DNA of 63,281 bases from an uncultured Eggerthella sp. (GCA_900544455.1 UQVJ01000002.1:1-63281), one strand, 5' to 3'. Shown: positions 53,671-62,451, counted from the stretch's first letter. The notes: generated from the letters alone by a model not told the origin. A program made the numbers and translations.

Positions 53671-55458
53671 TTAGGAAGAAGCCTTAACCAACAGTTCCTT
53701 ATCAAGGTCGTTAAACCTGGTCCTATCACCCACGAAACGCAAATGTTTCTTGTTTTTGCCAATATAAGCAATTGCGTGAGCAACGCTATCAAGATTCTGC
53801 GGGTCCTCCAACAAGATCAGAGAGCCGCTCTTCGCCGCGAATGGGCCAACGGCCAAAGCATCCTCTGGATGCCAAATCGAAACCACCAAGAAAGAATCGG
53901 ACTTGCTGCGCAGGCCAATCCACATATTGATCTTTTCGTTCGCATCATAGGGGCCGTCGCCAACAAAACGGTGAATCTCGGCAGAGCTGGCAGCAATCGG
54001 AGCAATTCCTTCATCAGGAAACGATTTGAAGCCCCCAACGACAAGAACTCTCTGCCTGCTCGTTGCGACTTCACGCATTTCCGTAGGAACAGATTCTTCG
54101 CCCTTCTTTACGAGCACGGGGCATTGCATTGAGTGCAGATAAGGGGAGAGCGAGGCCAAATCGCCCAGGCAGCCATCGTAGGTAAGGGCAACGTCGGAGC
54201 CCCATAGGCCCTTTTCTTCACCGTGCTGGAAAATCGACCACGAAAGGCTGCAGGCGTCTTCACCTTCCAGCACTTTCACCGAAGCGGAGGGAACGGATGA
54301 AGATGCTTCCTTGGTTACTGCATCCACATCCAACGTACCGCCATTCAGCACGTACACCGTCTGGGGGTTGAGCCTGGTCAGCTCCTGCGCCGTAATATCA
54401 GGCACGCTTTCGTTCTGTGCAAGGAGGATCGGTGCGTCCAATGCCCCTGCAAGGCCATTTGCAATCAGCGGCACCATTTCGTGCTCGCCCGAAGCCAGAA
54501 TTACCGTTTTGGCCCCATCGGAGTAGCAACGGCTCGAAAGCTTTGCCGCAATACCATAACGTGTGTCTGCTTCGATAGATTCGATGCCGCTCATGTCGGG
54601 CTTCTTCGGATCCTGCAAAGTTTCGAACACAATCTGCTCCGATTCCTTGCTGCCCACATGACCACCCAGTACACGATAGGTCTGGCACACTTCCTTTGCC
54701 GTGCCTGCCATGCGCAAATGACCCTTTTCGATCCATACCGCTTTGTTGCACAAGCGCTCAATCTGATCGTTGTTGTGCGAAACGATGAGCACCGTCACTC
54801 CGTGCTCTTTGATGAGCTTCGTGATGCGGTCTTCGCACTTCTTCTGGAACATGAAGTCGCCCACGGAAAGCACTTCGTCGACGATCAGAATCTCGGGCAC
54901 GATAACCGTAGCAATTGCAAAGGCGATGCGCGCCACCATGCCGGAAGAGTAATTCTTCATAGGCATGTCCAGGAATTTTTCCACCTCGGCAAATTCAACG
55001 ATGTCGTCAAAGTTTTCCTCAATGAATTGCTTCGAGTAGCCCAAAAGCGCACCGTTCAGGTAGATGTTTTCGCGCGCGGTAAGCTCCATATCGAAGCCCG
55101 CACCAAGTTCGATGAGCGGGGCGATATTACCACTAACCGTGCATGACCCCTTGCTGGGCTCCAATACGCCGGCGATGATCTTCAGGATGGTTGATTTGCC
55201 AGAACCGTTCGTGCCCAAAATGCCAAACACATCGCCCTGCTTCACTTCGAAGGAAACGTCGTCGAGTGCGCGGAATTCCTTGAAACGCAGCTCGCGCTTC
55301 AAAGCGGCAATCGCGTATTCCTTGATGCTGTTCAGCTGCTCGCTTGCCATGTTGAAGATCATGGACACATGGTCCACCTTGATCATGGTTTTCTTCGACG
55401 AGTCGTCGGCGAGCTCGGATTCGATTTCAAGAACGCTGGTGTTCACGTTTTCGGGCAT
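53671..55458 (-). CDS. TagH-like ABC ATPase with C-terminal triple CWB2-like repeats
   Basis: 595 residues, start ATG 55458 with AAGGA upstream. Residues 25-260 are a polymer-exporter ATPase: Walker A LGTNGSGKST (81-90), signature NYSSGM (169-174), Walker B ILIVDEVLSVGD (190-201). Residues about 298-595 form three repeats resembling cell-wall-binding type 2 (CWB2, PF04122). Evidence is RYGIAAKLSS and TVILASGE ... LAGALDAPILLAQ (repeat 1), MQCPVLVKKGEES and VLVVGG (repeat 2), SFLVVSIWHPEDAL and GSLILLED (repeat 3). CWB2 normally occurs outside the cell and binds anionic wall polymer. Here it is fused to a cytoplasmic ATPase, so it may recognise the polymer before export, as Wzt C-terminal domains do. 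Confidence 0.9.
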   Translation of the reverse strand: MPENVNTSVLEIESELADDSSKKTMIKVDHVSMIFNMASEQLNSIKEYAIAALKRELRFKEFRALDDVSFEVKQGDVFGILGTNGSGKSTILKIIAGVLEPSKGSCTVSGNIAPLIELGAGFDMELTARENIYLNGALLGYSKQFIEENFDDIVEFAEVEKFLDMPMKNYSSGMVARIAFAIATVIVPEILIVDEVLSVGDFMFQKKCEDRITKLIKEHGVTVLIVSHNNDQIERLCNKAVWIEKGHLRMAGTAKEVCQTYRVLGGHVGSKESEQIVFETLQDPKKPDMSGIESIEADTRYGIAAKLSSRCYSDGAKTVILASGEHEMVPLIANGLAGALDAPILLAQNESVPDITAQELTRLNPQTVYVLNGGTLDVDAVTKEASSSVPSASVKVLEGEDACSLSWSIFQHGEEKGLWGSDVALTYDGCLGDLASLSPYLHSMQCPVLVKKGEESVPTEMREVATSRQRVLVVGGFKSFPDEGIAPIAASSAEIHRFVGDGPYDANEKINMWIGLRSKSDSFLVVSIWHPEDALAVGPFAAKSGSLILLEDPQNLDSVAHAIAYIGKNKKHLRFVGDRTRFNDLDKELLVKASS

Positions 55459-55467
55459 GGTTGTTCC

Positions 55468-56250
55468 TTAAACGTAGAGAATGAACTTCTTTTCGGTCTT
55501 CTTGAAAATAAGCAGACCGATGGCGAATGCAGCTACCGCCATGCCAAGGCACAGGAGGTTTTCCTGCAAGCCTGGCACCGTGCCGCTCAGGATAAGATCG
55601 CGGAAATAGCTTACGTAGTGAAACATGGGGTTGTACTGCATTAGCGGCGCCGCCCAATCGGGCAGGATTTCTACGGGGTAGAACAGCGGCGTGGCGTACG
55701 TCCATGCGGTGATAACGACACCCCACAGGTGGCACACGTCGCGAAAGAACACCGAAAGGGCGGAAAGCGCCATGCCCACGCCCGCGCTGAACAGCACCAC
55801 GTACAGGAGCAGCAGCGGCAGGGCAAACAGGCTAACGTGCGGCATAACCTGAAAGAAAATCATTACCGCAGCTACAGCTATGAGCGAAATGCAGAAGTTC
55901 ACCAGCTGGAACAGCACTTTTTCCAACGGGAAGATAAGCTTTTCAATGCGGATCTTCTTGATAAGCGAAGAAGATTCAATGATTGAATTCATGGCGCCCG
56001 AAGTGGAATCGGCCATGAGGGCGAACATAACGTTACCTAGGATTACGTACAGCGGGTAGTTTTCGATGCTGAACTTGAAGAACGTGCTGAACACAACGGA
56101 AAGCACGATCATCATGAGCAAAGGGTTCAGAACCGACCACAGAACGCCCAGGGCGCTGCGACGGTACTTCAGCTTGAAGTCCCTGGACACAAGAGACGTT
56201 ATGGTGAACCAATTCCTTCTGGCATTAGCGCTTGAGAGCATATTTGGCAT
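55468..56250 (-). CDS. ABC exporter permease, TagG-like, second copy
   Basis: A 260-residue ABC-2 permease with six hydrophobic segments and the RNWFTITSLVSRDFKLKYRR N-terminal helix typical of TagG/Wzm proteins. Its stop lies nine bases before the TagH-CWB2 gene. It forms the membrane part of the second polymer exporter. AAGGA lies nine bases before ATG 56250; an in-frame ATG at 56241 is also possible. Confidence 0.9.
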   Translation of the reverse strand: MPNMLSSANARRNWFTITSLVSRDFKLKYRRSALGVLWSVLNPLLMMIVLSVVFSTFFKFSIENYPLYVILGNVMFALMADSTSGAMNSIIESSSLIKKIRIEKLIFPLEKVLFQLVNFCISLIAVAAVMIFFQVMPHVSLFALPLLLLYVVLFSAGVGMALSALSVFFRDVCHLWGVVITAWTYATPLFYPVEILPDWAAPLMQYNPMFHYVSYFRDLILSGTVPGLQENLLCLGMAVAAFAIGLLIFKKTEKKFILYV

Positions 56251-56406
56251 TAATGCAGTTCCTTATCGTTTAGTGGTTGCGCAGGGGGGCGGCTGCCTTT
56301 GCGGTTGGCTCCCAACGCGACCTAAATAATCACGATGTTTTATTGTAAAGGGTATTGGCGTACGCTTGCCAGCCTGCACGGTTTTTGCGGAAAATGGGAA
56401 TAGGAG

Positions 56407-57984
56407 CTATCTTTCCCGATCACTTTCTTCAACCTGCTTCACCGAAGCAACGGAAACCCCTACGCCCATTGCACCCATCTCTCTCGCAATCAAATCAAGG
56501 GACACTTTGCTGAAAAAAGGTATTTCAGGTCTATCACCCTCTTTTCTAGAGATTATCGCGTATACAACCTCTTTAACGGAATCGTCCCTTAAGGGGAATG
56601 CGGGGCCATCCACAGAATCTATCTTTTCTTGTGCTTTATTCCTAAACTCGGGATCAACTCTTACCAGTCGAGCCGACACGTAGCCCTGATTAAATAGATG
56701 GCTTAAAGTGCATGAACCCGAGTAGTGTTTAACATGGATAAATTTTCCATCCGTACACAAGACGTCACACAATTCAACTTGGCTTCCTTTACCGCCGTAG
56801 TAGACAGTTTTCTTATCCATCAAGATTCGATCAAGAGGGTTTTCCTTAGTTAGTCTCATATTGTATGAGTCCTCGCGCTCATTCTTAAAGCACTCAGGAA
56901 AAGGAAGGCTACACAGGGGAATCGCCTTGTAGCTGTCCTCTATTTTCTGCTTGTATTCGGCATCAACCCTATACCACTTACCATTATTTGCGCAGTACTG
57001 AACTCCCTGGTATTCAACCTCTCCGTACAAACATCTTGTCGCAGTCCACTGCCTAACCACAGCGTCACCCGCCTGGCCAATTGCCTGAATGCGAGTTTTT
57101 TTCAAATCGCTATATTCGAATGTTTTCAGGTCAACCGAGCAAAGAACGTCATCAATGCAGACATCATCGTATAATCCCTGCGATCCAGAAACCTTAAATC
57201 CGGCTATTGACTCCCACTCAATAACCTCTGGAACGGCCATCCAAATAGAAGGGTCTCCCCTCCTGATAAGCTCTACTGCCTCATTGTTCAGCGCGTCGAT
57301 CTTAGCCTGAGATCGAACTGAGACGATTCTATCGATCCATTCGAACTCCTTTTTGTAATTATCCAATTCATACACGCCATAAACTCTCTCAAGAAAAGCG
57401 GGGATTGTCGCTATGGTCTCGTCTACGCTTAGAGATAAAGAATCAGAGCCCGTAATCGACCCAGTCGCAAGCAAATTCTCGTCGCCGCTTACCGTAACGC
57501 CATCAAGCAAATCCTGAGAGATATCGATCCCAAATGATTCAATTGGAGAAGAAAAGGGCATCTGCTCGGCTGTCTTACGGGCGTTTTCCGCCACTGATGT
57601 TCTCTTTATTTTCCTCAATGAGCTTCGTTTTGCCTGGTTGAGAGCGACCCTTAATCCAAATCGCTCTTCGATCGCATTCTTATCTAAAAGGGTATATCCG
57701 TATCCAAAAGAAAGAGCAAAGCCGCGAACGCACCCACTCTCCCCGATCTGGACAGGAACAATACACAAAGCACTGGCGGAGGAGGACATCAATAGAGCGG
57801 GGTCAACTCGCCCTTCGAAGAAACCGCTCACCCATTTTGGAGTATGCGGCTCTGCTTCTTTTACATACACAACCAAACCATTGTCAAGCTCTATTCTCTT
57901 CGTTTCCCCATCAGGAGAAACGGCGGCATCGAATTGAGTGATAGTTCTCTCTATTAGATATATCGACAGTTTCATTTTCGACAT
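56407..57984 (-). CDS. TIGR04141 / DUF6119 family protein (putative defence gene)
   Basis: 525 residues, start ATG 57984 or TTG 57990. The N-terminus KMKLSIYLIERTITQFDAAV and the motif FIHVKHYSGSCTLSHLFNQG (about 435-455) followed by YVSARL are characteristic of the sporadically distributed TIGR04141 family. The family's biochemistry is not established, but its members are typically found on accessory islands near restriction and defence genes. It begins about 35 bases after the AlbA/Schlafen-like gene on the same strand, so the two are probably one operon. Base composition is more AT-rich than the flanking polysaccharide genes. Confidence 0.82.
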   Translation of the reverse strand: MSKMKLSIYLIERTITQFDAAVSPDGETKRIELDNGLVVYVKEAEPHTPKWVSGFFEGRVDPALLMSSSASALCIVPVQIGESGCVRGFALSFGYGYTLLDKNAIEERFGLRVALNQAKRSSLRKIKRTSVAENARKTAEQMPFSSPIESFGIDISQDLLDGVTVSGDENLLATGSITGSDSLSLSVDETIATIPAFLERVYGVYELDNYKKEFEWIDRIVSVRSQAKIDALNNEAVELIRRGDPSIWMAVPEVIEWESIAGFKVSGSQGLYDDVCIDDVLCSVDLKTFEYSDLKKTRIQAIGQAGDAVVRQWTATRCLYGEVEYQGVQYCANNGKWYRVDAEYKQKIEDSYKAIPLCSLPFPECFKNEREDSYNMRLTKENPLDRILMDKKTVYYGGKGSQVELCDVLCTDGKFIHVKHYSGSCTLSHLFNQGYVSARLVRVDPEFRNKAQEKIDSVDGPAFPLRDDSVKEVVYAIISRKEGDRPEIPFFSKVSLDLIAREMGAMGVGVSVASVKQVEESDRER

Positions 57985-58021
57985 AGGCAATACGCCTTCC
58001 TCAGCGAATGGACATCAACGT

Positions 58022-59455
58022 CTAGTCATGAGAGCCTAGGGCCACATACCCATGCTTCATGTTCTCGCTCGGCGCAAGCGTCCCGTCCTCAACAAGTTTC
58101 TTGATGTAGCGCTGCGCGGTTCTTGGGGTTACGCCCGCAGCAGCAGCCAAACTCGCAGATGTCACATACCCGTCGCGCTCAACGATAGAAAGAGCCAAAA
58201 CCCTAGCGGAATCAGCACCCCTTGTCTCCGCCCCGTATTCCACAGGCACACAGGCATGAAAAATACCACCATCCTCCAGAACAGGAACTTTCCCACTATA
58301 CAACCTTGAGTATTTTTCCAGATTCCTCAACCCGCTGCCCAGCTTCTCGGCAAGGCCAACCTGCGAAAACACCGAAGCGATCGTGGGATTTTTCGGTACG
58401 GGATTAAAGTCCGATAAAGCCAATCTCCCCTCGTAAAAAGCTCGACTGGCATTTTCTGTTTTAATGCCCTCCTCATCGACGACCAACTTCGCAGGGAATG
58501 GATTAAGAAACTCCCTATGGATCAGGAGATTCGCTATCAGCTCACGAGCGATAACATCTCGCGCGCTTACTCGCTGTGTCCCCTCCAGGACGAACCTGTC
58601 GGGCAAGTGCTTTTTCGCGAACGATAGCAAAATATCGTACGATTCGGCCAGGTTCGTCTTTACCGTAACGCGATCATCGTACCTGTCGGTGCTCTCTTTT
58701 CTGAATATCGCATCCGTCTTGTAGGCAGGGCATATATCGCCAATTACGTCATCGGAACCGACCAGTAGTACCGCCGCTAAGGTAAGACCTTCTTCTCCGG
58801 TATTTCGGTCCTTGGCGTATAGCTTCGCACTTCTTAACAAGGAGGCATCATCCAAGGAAGCCCAAGGATGACCAGCCGTCTTTGCTGTGGCCATCTTGCG
58901 CAGTCGATCAATCAGATCAGGACGCAGGTCTTCCATTTCCACATATTTGTACACTCTGCGCTCTGAATACAAGTTCTGCTTGCGTAGATACATCAAGGCG
59001 ATCTGATCATCGCCGCGCACCTCGATATCGCTATCCGAAACGCGGTCGTATATAGCACCTTTCCAACTGTATACAGCAGGCCCCGCTGGAACCCAGACCC
59101 TTATCACAAGGGCCCCTTCGAAACGAACCCTCTCTATTTCCACGAAAGGAGACGGCTTAAAGCAATTTGAATCATTCAGCCTTTTAACCAAGTTTTGCTC
59201 TATGCCAAGCGCGCATTTCTCGTTTACGCCGCAAACCGATCCATCGTCCTCAACTCCGAGGAAAATATTGCCGCCTTGCCTATTCGCGAAAGAGCAAATC
59301 GTTTCAAACGTGTCGTTACCGGGAGTGTCTCCGCAGCGCTTGAATTCACACGTCAGCCCTTCGCCGGAAGAAACATGAGACTTTAATTCTTCGGGAGTCG
59401 CAGCAATACCCCTTTCGATAGGAGGGCTAGTTCCGCCTATTACCCACGCCGACAT
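58022..59455 (-). CDS. AlbA/Schlafen-like ATP-binding regulator (AlbA_2 domain with wHTH)
   Basis: About 477 residues from ATG 59455; the frame is open to 59563, and no good RBS is seen, so the start is uncertain. An AlbA_2 domain (about 15-135) shows EGLTCEFKRCGD, CSFANRQGGNIFLGVEDDGS and IYDRVSDSDIEV. A GHKL-like ATPase segment follows: ARELIANLLIHREF and GSGLRNLEKYS. The C-terminus holds a winged helix (SLAAAAGVTPRTAQRYIKK). Such proteins are DNA-binding ATP-dependent regulators and are often partners of defence genes. A palindrome-rich region overlaps and precedes its start. The TIGR04141 gene follows. Confidence 0.85.
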   Translation of the reverse strand: MSAWVIGGTSPPIERGIAATPEELKSHVSSGEGLTCEFKRCGDTPGNDTFETICSFANRQGGNIFLGVEDDGSVCGVNEKCALGIEQNLVKRLNDSNCFKPSPFVEIERVRFEGALVIRVWVPAGPAVYSWKGAIYDRVSDSDIEVRGDDQIALMYLRKQNLYSERRVYKYVEMEDLRPDLIDRLRKMATAKTAGHPWASLDDASLLRSAKLYAKDRNTGEEGLTLAAVLLVGSDDVIGDICPAYKTDAIFRKESTDRYDDRVTVKTNLAESYDILLSFAKKHLPDRFVLEGTQRVSARDVIARELIANLLIHREFLNPFPAKLVVDEEGIKTENASRAFYEGRLALSDFNPVPKNPTIASVFSQVGLAEKLGSGLRNLEKYSRLYSGKVPVLEDGGIFHACVPVEYGAETRGADSARVLALSIVERDGYVTSASLAAAAGVTPRTAQRYIKKLVEDGTLAPSENMKHGYVALGSHD

Positions 59456-59462
59456 TATAAAC

Positions 59463-59506
59463 GACAATGTCGCGACAGTTAAGCGACACTGTCGCATAGG
59501 TGTCGC
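59463..59506. repeat. 44-base direct repeat, copy 1, with TGTCGC palindromes
   Basis: This segment matches 59709-59752 at 39 of 44 positions. It holds the palindromes TGTCGCGACA (59468-59477) and GCGACACTGTCGC (59483-59495). It lies just upstream of the AlbA-like gene start, within eight bases of its ATG, an ideal repressor site. Confidence 0.7.
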
Positions 59507-59549
59507 GGACCTTAAATTCGGTTTTGCAGGCGGTTTTGAGCAAACAGCC

Positions 59550-59593
59550 CCTGAATAGACCAAAAAATCAGCCTATTTTTTGGTCTATTCAGG
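59550..59593. repeat. 19-bp perfect inverted repeat
   Basis: Arms 59550-59568 and 59575-59593 are exact reverse complements around a 6-base centre (core GACCAAAAAAT/ATTTTTTGGTC). A related shorter repeat follows at 59606-59639. It is a probable operator or a transcription-affecting hairpin. Confidence 0.8.
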
Positions 59594-59605
59594 CGAAAAC
59601 GAGCG

Positions 59606-59639
59606 ATTGACCAAAATTCTTTCGTCTATTTTGGTCAAT
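59606..59639. repeat. 12-bp inverted repeat related to the previous one
   Basis: Arms 59606-59617 and 59628-59639 (ATTGACCAAAAT/ATTTTGGTCAAT) share GACCAAAA/TTTTGGTC with the 19-bp repeat 50 bases away, indicating a repeated binding motif. Confidence 0.7.
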
Positions 59640-59708
59640 TAAGGGCGCTACCGTTCGCGACAAGCGACAGCACCGCGACGCAATATCGCTCCAAAACGAC
59701 ACCCATGC

Positions 59709-59752
59709 GACACTGTCGCGACAGTTTGGCGACATTGTCGCATGGGTGTCGC
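59709..59752. repeat. 44-base direct repeat, copy 2
   Basis: Second copy of the 59463-59506 element (39/44 identical) with the same TGTCGC/GCGACA palindromes, extended here by flanking CCCATGCGACA/TGTCGCATGGG. The two copies bracket the GACCAAAA inverted repeats. Confidence 0.7.
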
Positions 59753-59802
59753 ACCGGAAATATAAAAACAAGTTCCGTTTCCCCAGTACGACAATGGCGC
59801 AC

Positions 59803-59844
59803 AAAAAAGCCTCGCTTGCACAATTCATTCACTGCAAGCGAGGC
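59803..59844 (-). terminator. Rho-independent terminator of the GT2 at 59895
   Basis: On the minus strand a 12-bp stem (59844-59833 with 59820-59809, core GCCTCGCTTGCA/TGCAAGCGAGGC) with a 12-base loop is followed by six T. It sits about 50 bases after the GT2 stop. Confidence 0.88.
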
Positions 59845-59866
59845 TCTGTCCGCTAAGCGGGGAAAC

Positions 59867-59878
59867 GGTACCTGTCCC
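59867..59878. repeat. Copy 2 of the 12-mer GGTACCTGTCCC
   Basis: Identical to 2940-2951. It lies between the GT2 stop and its terminator. Confidence 0.3.
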
Positions 59879-59894
59879 TATATACCCGCCTGGT

Positions 59895-61100
59895 CTATTT
59901 CCCTGCGGCTTTCAATGCTGCTTTGGGGCCTGCTACCAGCAGATAGTACAAGCCCTTGCGCAGCGGCGTGGGGTTGTCCGGGAAGAACTGCTCGAAGCGC
60001 TTTGGGTGCTCCATCAAATAGCGCAGGTTCGCGTTCTGGTAGTCGCTGAACAGCGAGCGATCATACGCGCCGCCCCTGAACCCGGCACGCAAATCCTCAT
60101 GCATTTTGACCACAAATTCACGACGCTGCTCCGGCGCCAAGCGCGCAAAGTTCCACATATAGCTGTCATAACGCAGCCTGAACAGGACTTTTCGCAAATC
60201 TTCGCAATCAGGGTCGTTCTTGATGAAGCGCTCGGCCATGTCGAATTCCTTGCACACGCACATCACTTTTTGCGCGTCGTTCACAGAAGATGCCTCGTTG
60301 TCTTGGCGGTAATGCAGGATGGCCTCTTCGGACATAACAACCTTCTGCGCAGTTACCCACACCTTGAACTGGAAGCCCAGGTCCTGGAAGCTCGCGCCCG
60401 CCGTTTCAAGGAAACGCACGCCCTTTTCAACCAGCATTTCACGACGATACAGCGCCGACCAAATGGAAGGAATGCAGTAGAACACCTCGCGAACATCGCG
60501 CGGGCTAAAGGGGGCATCCGTCATTGGGGGCTTGCACACGCTTATAAGCTGGTTGCGTTCCTTGGGCGTGCTCCAGTAGAACCAATAGTTCGCCTTGGCA
60601 ACATCGACAGGAGCATCGGCACTTGCATCCTTCACCAGGCCGTACAGCAACTCCAGAGCATTCGGCTCAAAGAAGTCATCGGGCTCCAAAATGCCAATGT
60701 ACTCGCCACGTGCGGTGTCGATGCCCAAATTCATTGACGCGCCGTAACCGGAATTGTCCTTATCAATCAGGCGAAAACGCTGGTCTTTTTCCATGTAGCG
60801 TTTGATGATATTCAATGAACCATCGGTGCTGCCGTCGTTAATACACAGTGCTTCGAAGTCGACAAACGTCTGGGCAATCAGCGAATCAAGCGCCTGCTCC
60901 AAGTACTGCTCGGTATTGCAGATGGGCACCAGCACCGAAATCGCCGGCGCAGGCCCTTCAGGCGCAGGGCTGATCTTTGCGCTTGCACGCGCCGCATTCG
61001 CACGCGCCTGCTGCTGAGAAATCTGGTTCTTGCCCTTTTTCTCGGTCTTCGCAGCGGTGTTTCCGCCACCGGCGCTCTTCGCGTTATTCTTCTTAGCCAT
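59895..61100 (-). CDS. Glycosyltransferase family 2 (GYGA-type paralogue) with basic N-terminal tail
   Basis: 401 residues. The first 50 are rich in Lys, Ala, Gln and Asn with no known motif. The GT-A fold follows: ISVLVPICNTEQYLEQALDS, CINDGSTDGS, NSGYGASMNLGID, LEPDDFFEPNAL, FLETAGASFQDLGFQFKVW and LHYRQDNEASS. It is the closest relative of the GT2 at 50838. It is followed by a strong terminator and preceded by a gap of about 550 bases. It probably works on the same polymer; the sugar is unknown. Confidence 0.88.
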   Translation of the reverse strand: MAKKNNAKSAGGGNTAAKTEKKGKNQISQQQARANAARASAKISPAPEGPAPAISVLVPICNTEQYLEQALDSLIAQTFVDFEALCINDGSTDGSLNIIKRYMEKDQRFRLIDKDNSGYGASMNLGIDTARGEYIGILEPDDFFEPNALELLYGLVKDASADAPVDVAKANYWFYWSTPKERNQLISVCKPPMTDAPFSPRDVREVFYCIPSIWSALYRREMLVEKGVRFLETAGASFQDLGFQFKVWVTAQKVVMSEEAILHYRQDNEASSVNDAQKVMCVCKEFDMAERFIKNDPDCEDLRKVLFRLRYDSYMWNFARLAPEQRREFVVKMHEDLRAGFRGGAYDRSLFSDYQNANLRYLMEHPKRFEQFFPDNPTPLRKGLYYLLVAGPKAALKAAGK

Positions 61101-61656
61101 TCCCTGCCCCTCTCAAATCAATTAGGTAAAAGTATACCGTTCATGCAAGAAGCAACCACAGAGCATATTTCAGCTGCTGCGAATCACGTCAAGCAGTCCG
61201 CGGGCCCGCGCGTCCCTGGGAGTCATACAGTCAGGGCCGGCGCGAATCGCGCTGGACGTCCTCGGACGCCACGCAGCCACGGGTTTCGCGAATCACATTG
61301 GGCGTTCCGTGTTCGCTGTCGCCACAAGACGCCCTTCCCTCCAAAGAGCCATCACAGCTACCAGCTTGAACTGCCCAACCACGCGCTGTAGTTGGCAAAT
61401 ACCCCACCGATTGGGGCTAGGCGCCCAGCGACACACACGGACATTCGCCGCCCACCTTCTGCCCCTGCCCATCACACCACGAACTTCACGGCAAAGCTTC
61501 AACACTTAATTAATTCCTCGCAAACGAGGTGCTTTCCTCGAGCGCATCGCATAGAATCGATCTAATGTAAAACGCGTTCATAAAACGGCGCCAGCAGAGC
61601 GCAACATTATTCGCTTCAACGCGTTATTGAAGCCCGCCGCCAACAAGGAGGTTCTT
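61101..61656. other. Intergenic region before proC
   Basis: About 555 bases with no gene I can support. The open frames here are short and lack motifs and RBS. A short stem CCTCG/CGAGG lies near 61516-61529, and a TAGAAT box at 61552-61557 could serve proC, with a poor -35. Confidence 0.4.
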
Positions 61657-62451
61657 ATGAAACTTGGATTCATCGGATGCGGAAATATGGCCAAAGCCAT
61701 GATCAAGGGAATTGTCGCTAGCGGTGCTGTTGCGCCCGGTGAAATCTATGGCTCCAATGTCACGCCGGAGCACGCCGCTGCCGTAGCCGAAGAATTCGGC
61801 ATTAACGCTGGCACTAACAACATCACCGTCGCCGAAAACGCCGACATCCTGTTCCTTTCCGTAAAGCCCTACCAGTACGAGGCCGTTATTGCCGAAATCC
61901 GTGGAGCAATGCGTCCCGAGCAGACTGTCGTCACCATCGCGCCTGGCAAGACTATTGCCTGGCTGGAAGAGCAGTTCGGCACGCCAGTCCGCATCGTACG
62001 CACCGCACCGAACACGCCCGCACACGTGCTGGCAGGCGTTACCGCCTACTGCCCCAACAGCTTGGCAACCGCTGAAGACGTCGCCGCGGTCGAATGCCTG
62101 CTTGCCAGCTTCGGCACCACCGTTGAACTGGAAGAATCGCAGCTCGACGCCGCAAGCGCCATTGGCGGCAGCTCGCCCGCCTATGTATATATGTTCATCG
62201 AGGCCTTAGCAGACGCAGGTGTGGCCGAAGGCCTGAAGCGCCCGCAGGCTTACCAGCTTGCCGCGCAAGGCGTACTGGGTGCTGCAAAACTCGTGCTCGA
62301 ATCCGGCAAGCATCCTGGCCAGCTAAAGGACGAGGTGTGCTCGCCTTCTGGATCCACCATCCGCGGCCTTGAGGTTCTGGAAAAAGGCGCATTCCGCGGC
62401 ACCGTCATCGATGCGCTGCGCACCACCATCGAAAAGGCACGCGCTCTGTAA
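61657..62451 (+). CDS. proC: Pyrroline-5-carboxylate reductase
   Basis: 264 residues, starting at ATG 61657 with AAGGAGG seven bases upstream (not the in-frame ATG at 61627). It catalyses the last step of proline synthesis with NAD(P)H. Motifs: KLGFIGCGNMAKAMIKG, LSVKPYQYEAV, RTAPNTPAHVLAG, the substrate-site GGSSPAYVYMFIEALADAGV and SPSGSTIRGLEVLE near the C-terminus. The length is normal for the family. It marks the end of the polysaccharide locus and the return to housekeeping genes. Confidence 0.97.
   Translation: MKLGFIGCGNMAKAMIKGIVASGAVAPGEIYGSNVTPEHAAAVAEEFGINAGTNNITVAENADILFLSVKPYQYEAVIAEIRGAMRPEQTVVTIAPGKTIAWLEEQFGTPVRIVRTAPNTPAHVLAGVTAYCPNSLATAEDVAAVECLLASFGTTVELEESQLDAASAIGGSSPAYVYMFIEALADAGVAEGLKRPQAYQLAAQGVLGAAKLVLESGKHPGQLKDEVCSPSGSTIRGLEVLEKGAFRGTVIDALRTTIEKARAL

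Noticed and set aside
61143..61391. Short open frame before proC
   Set aside because: It has no RBS, no motif and a composition like random GC-rich sequence.
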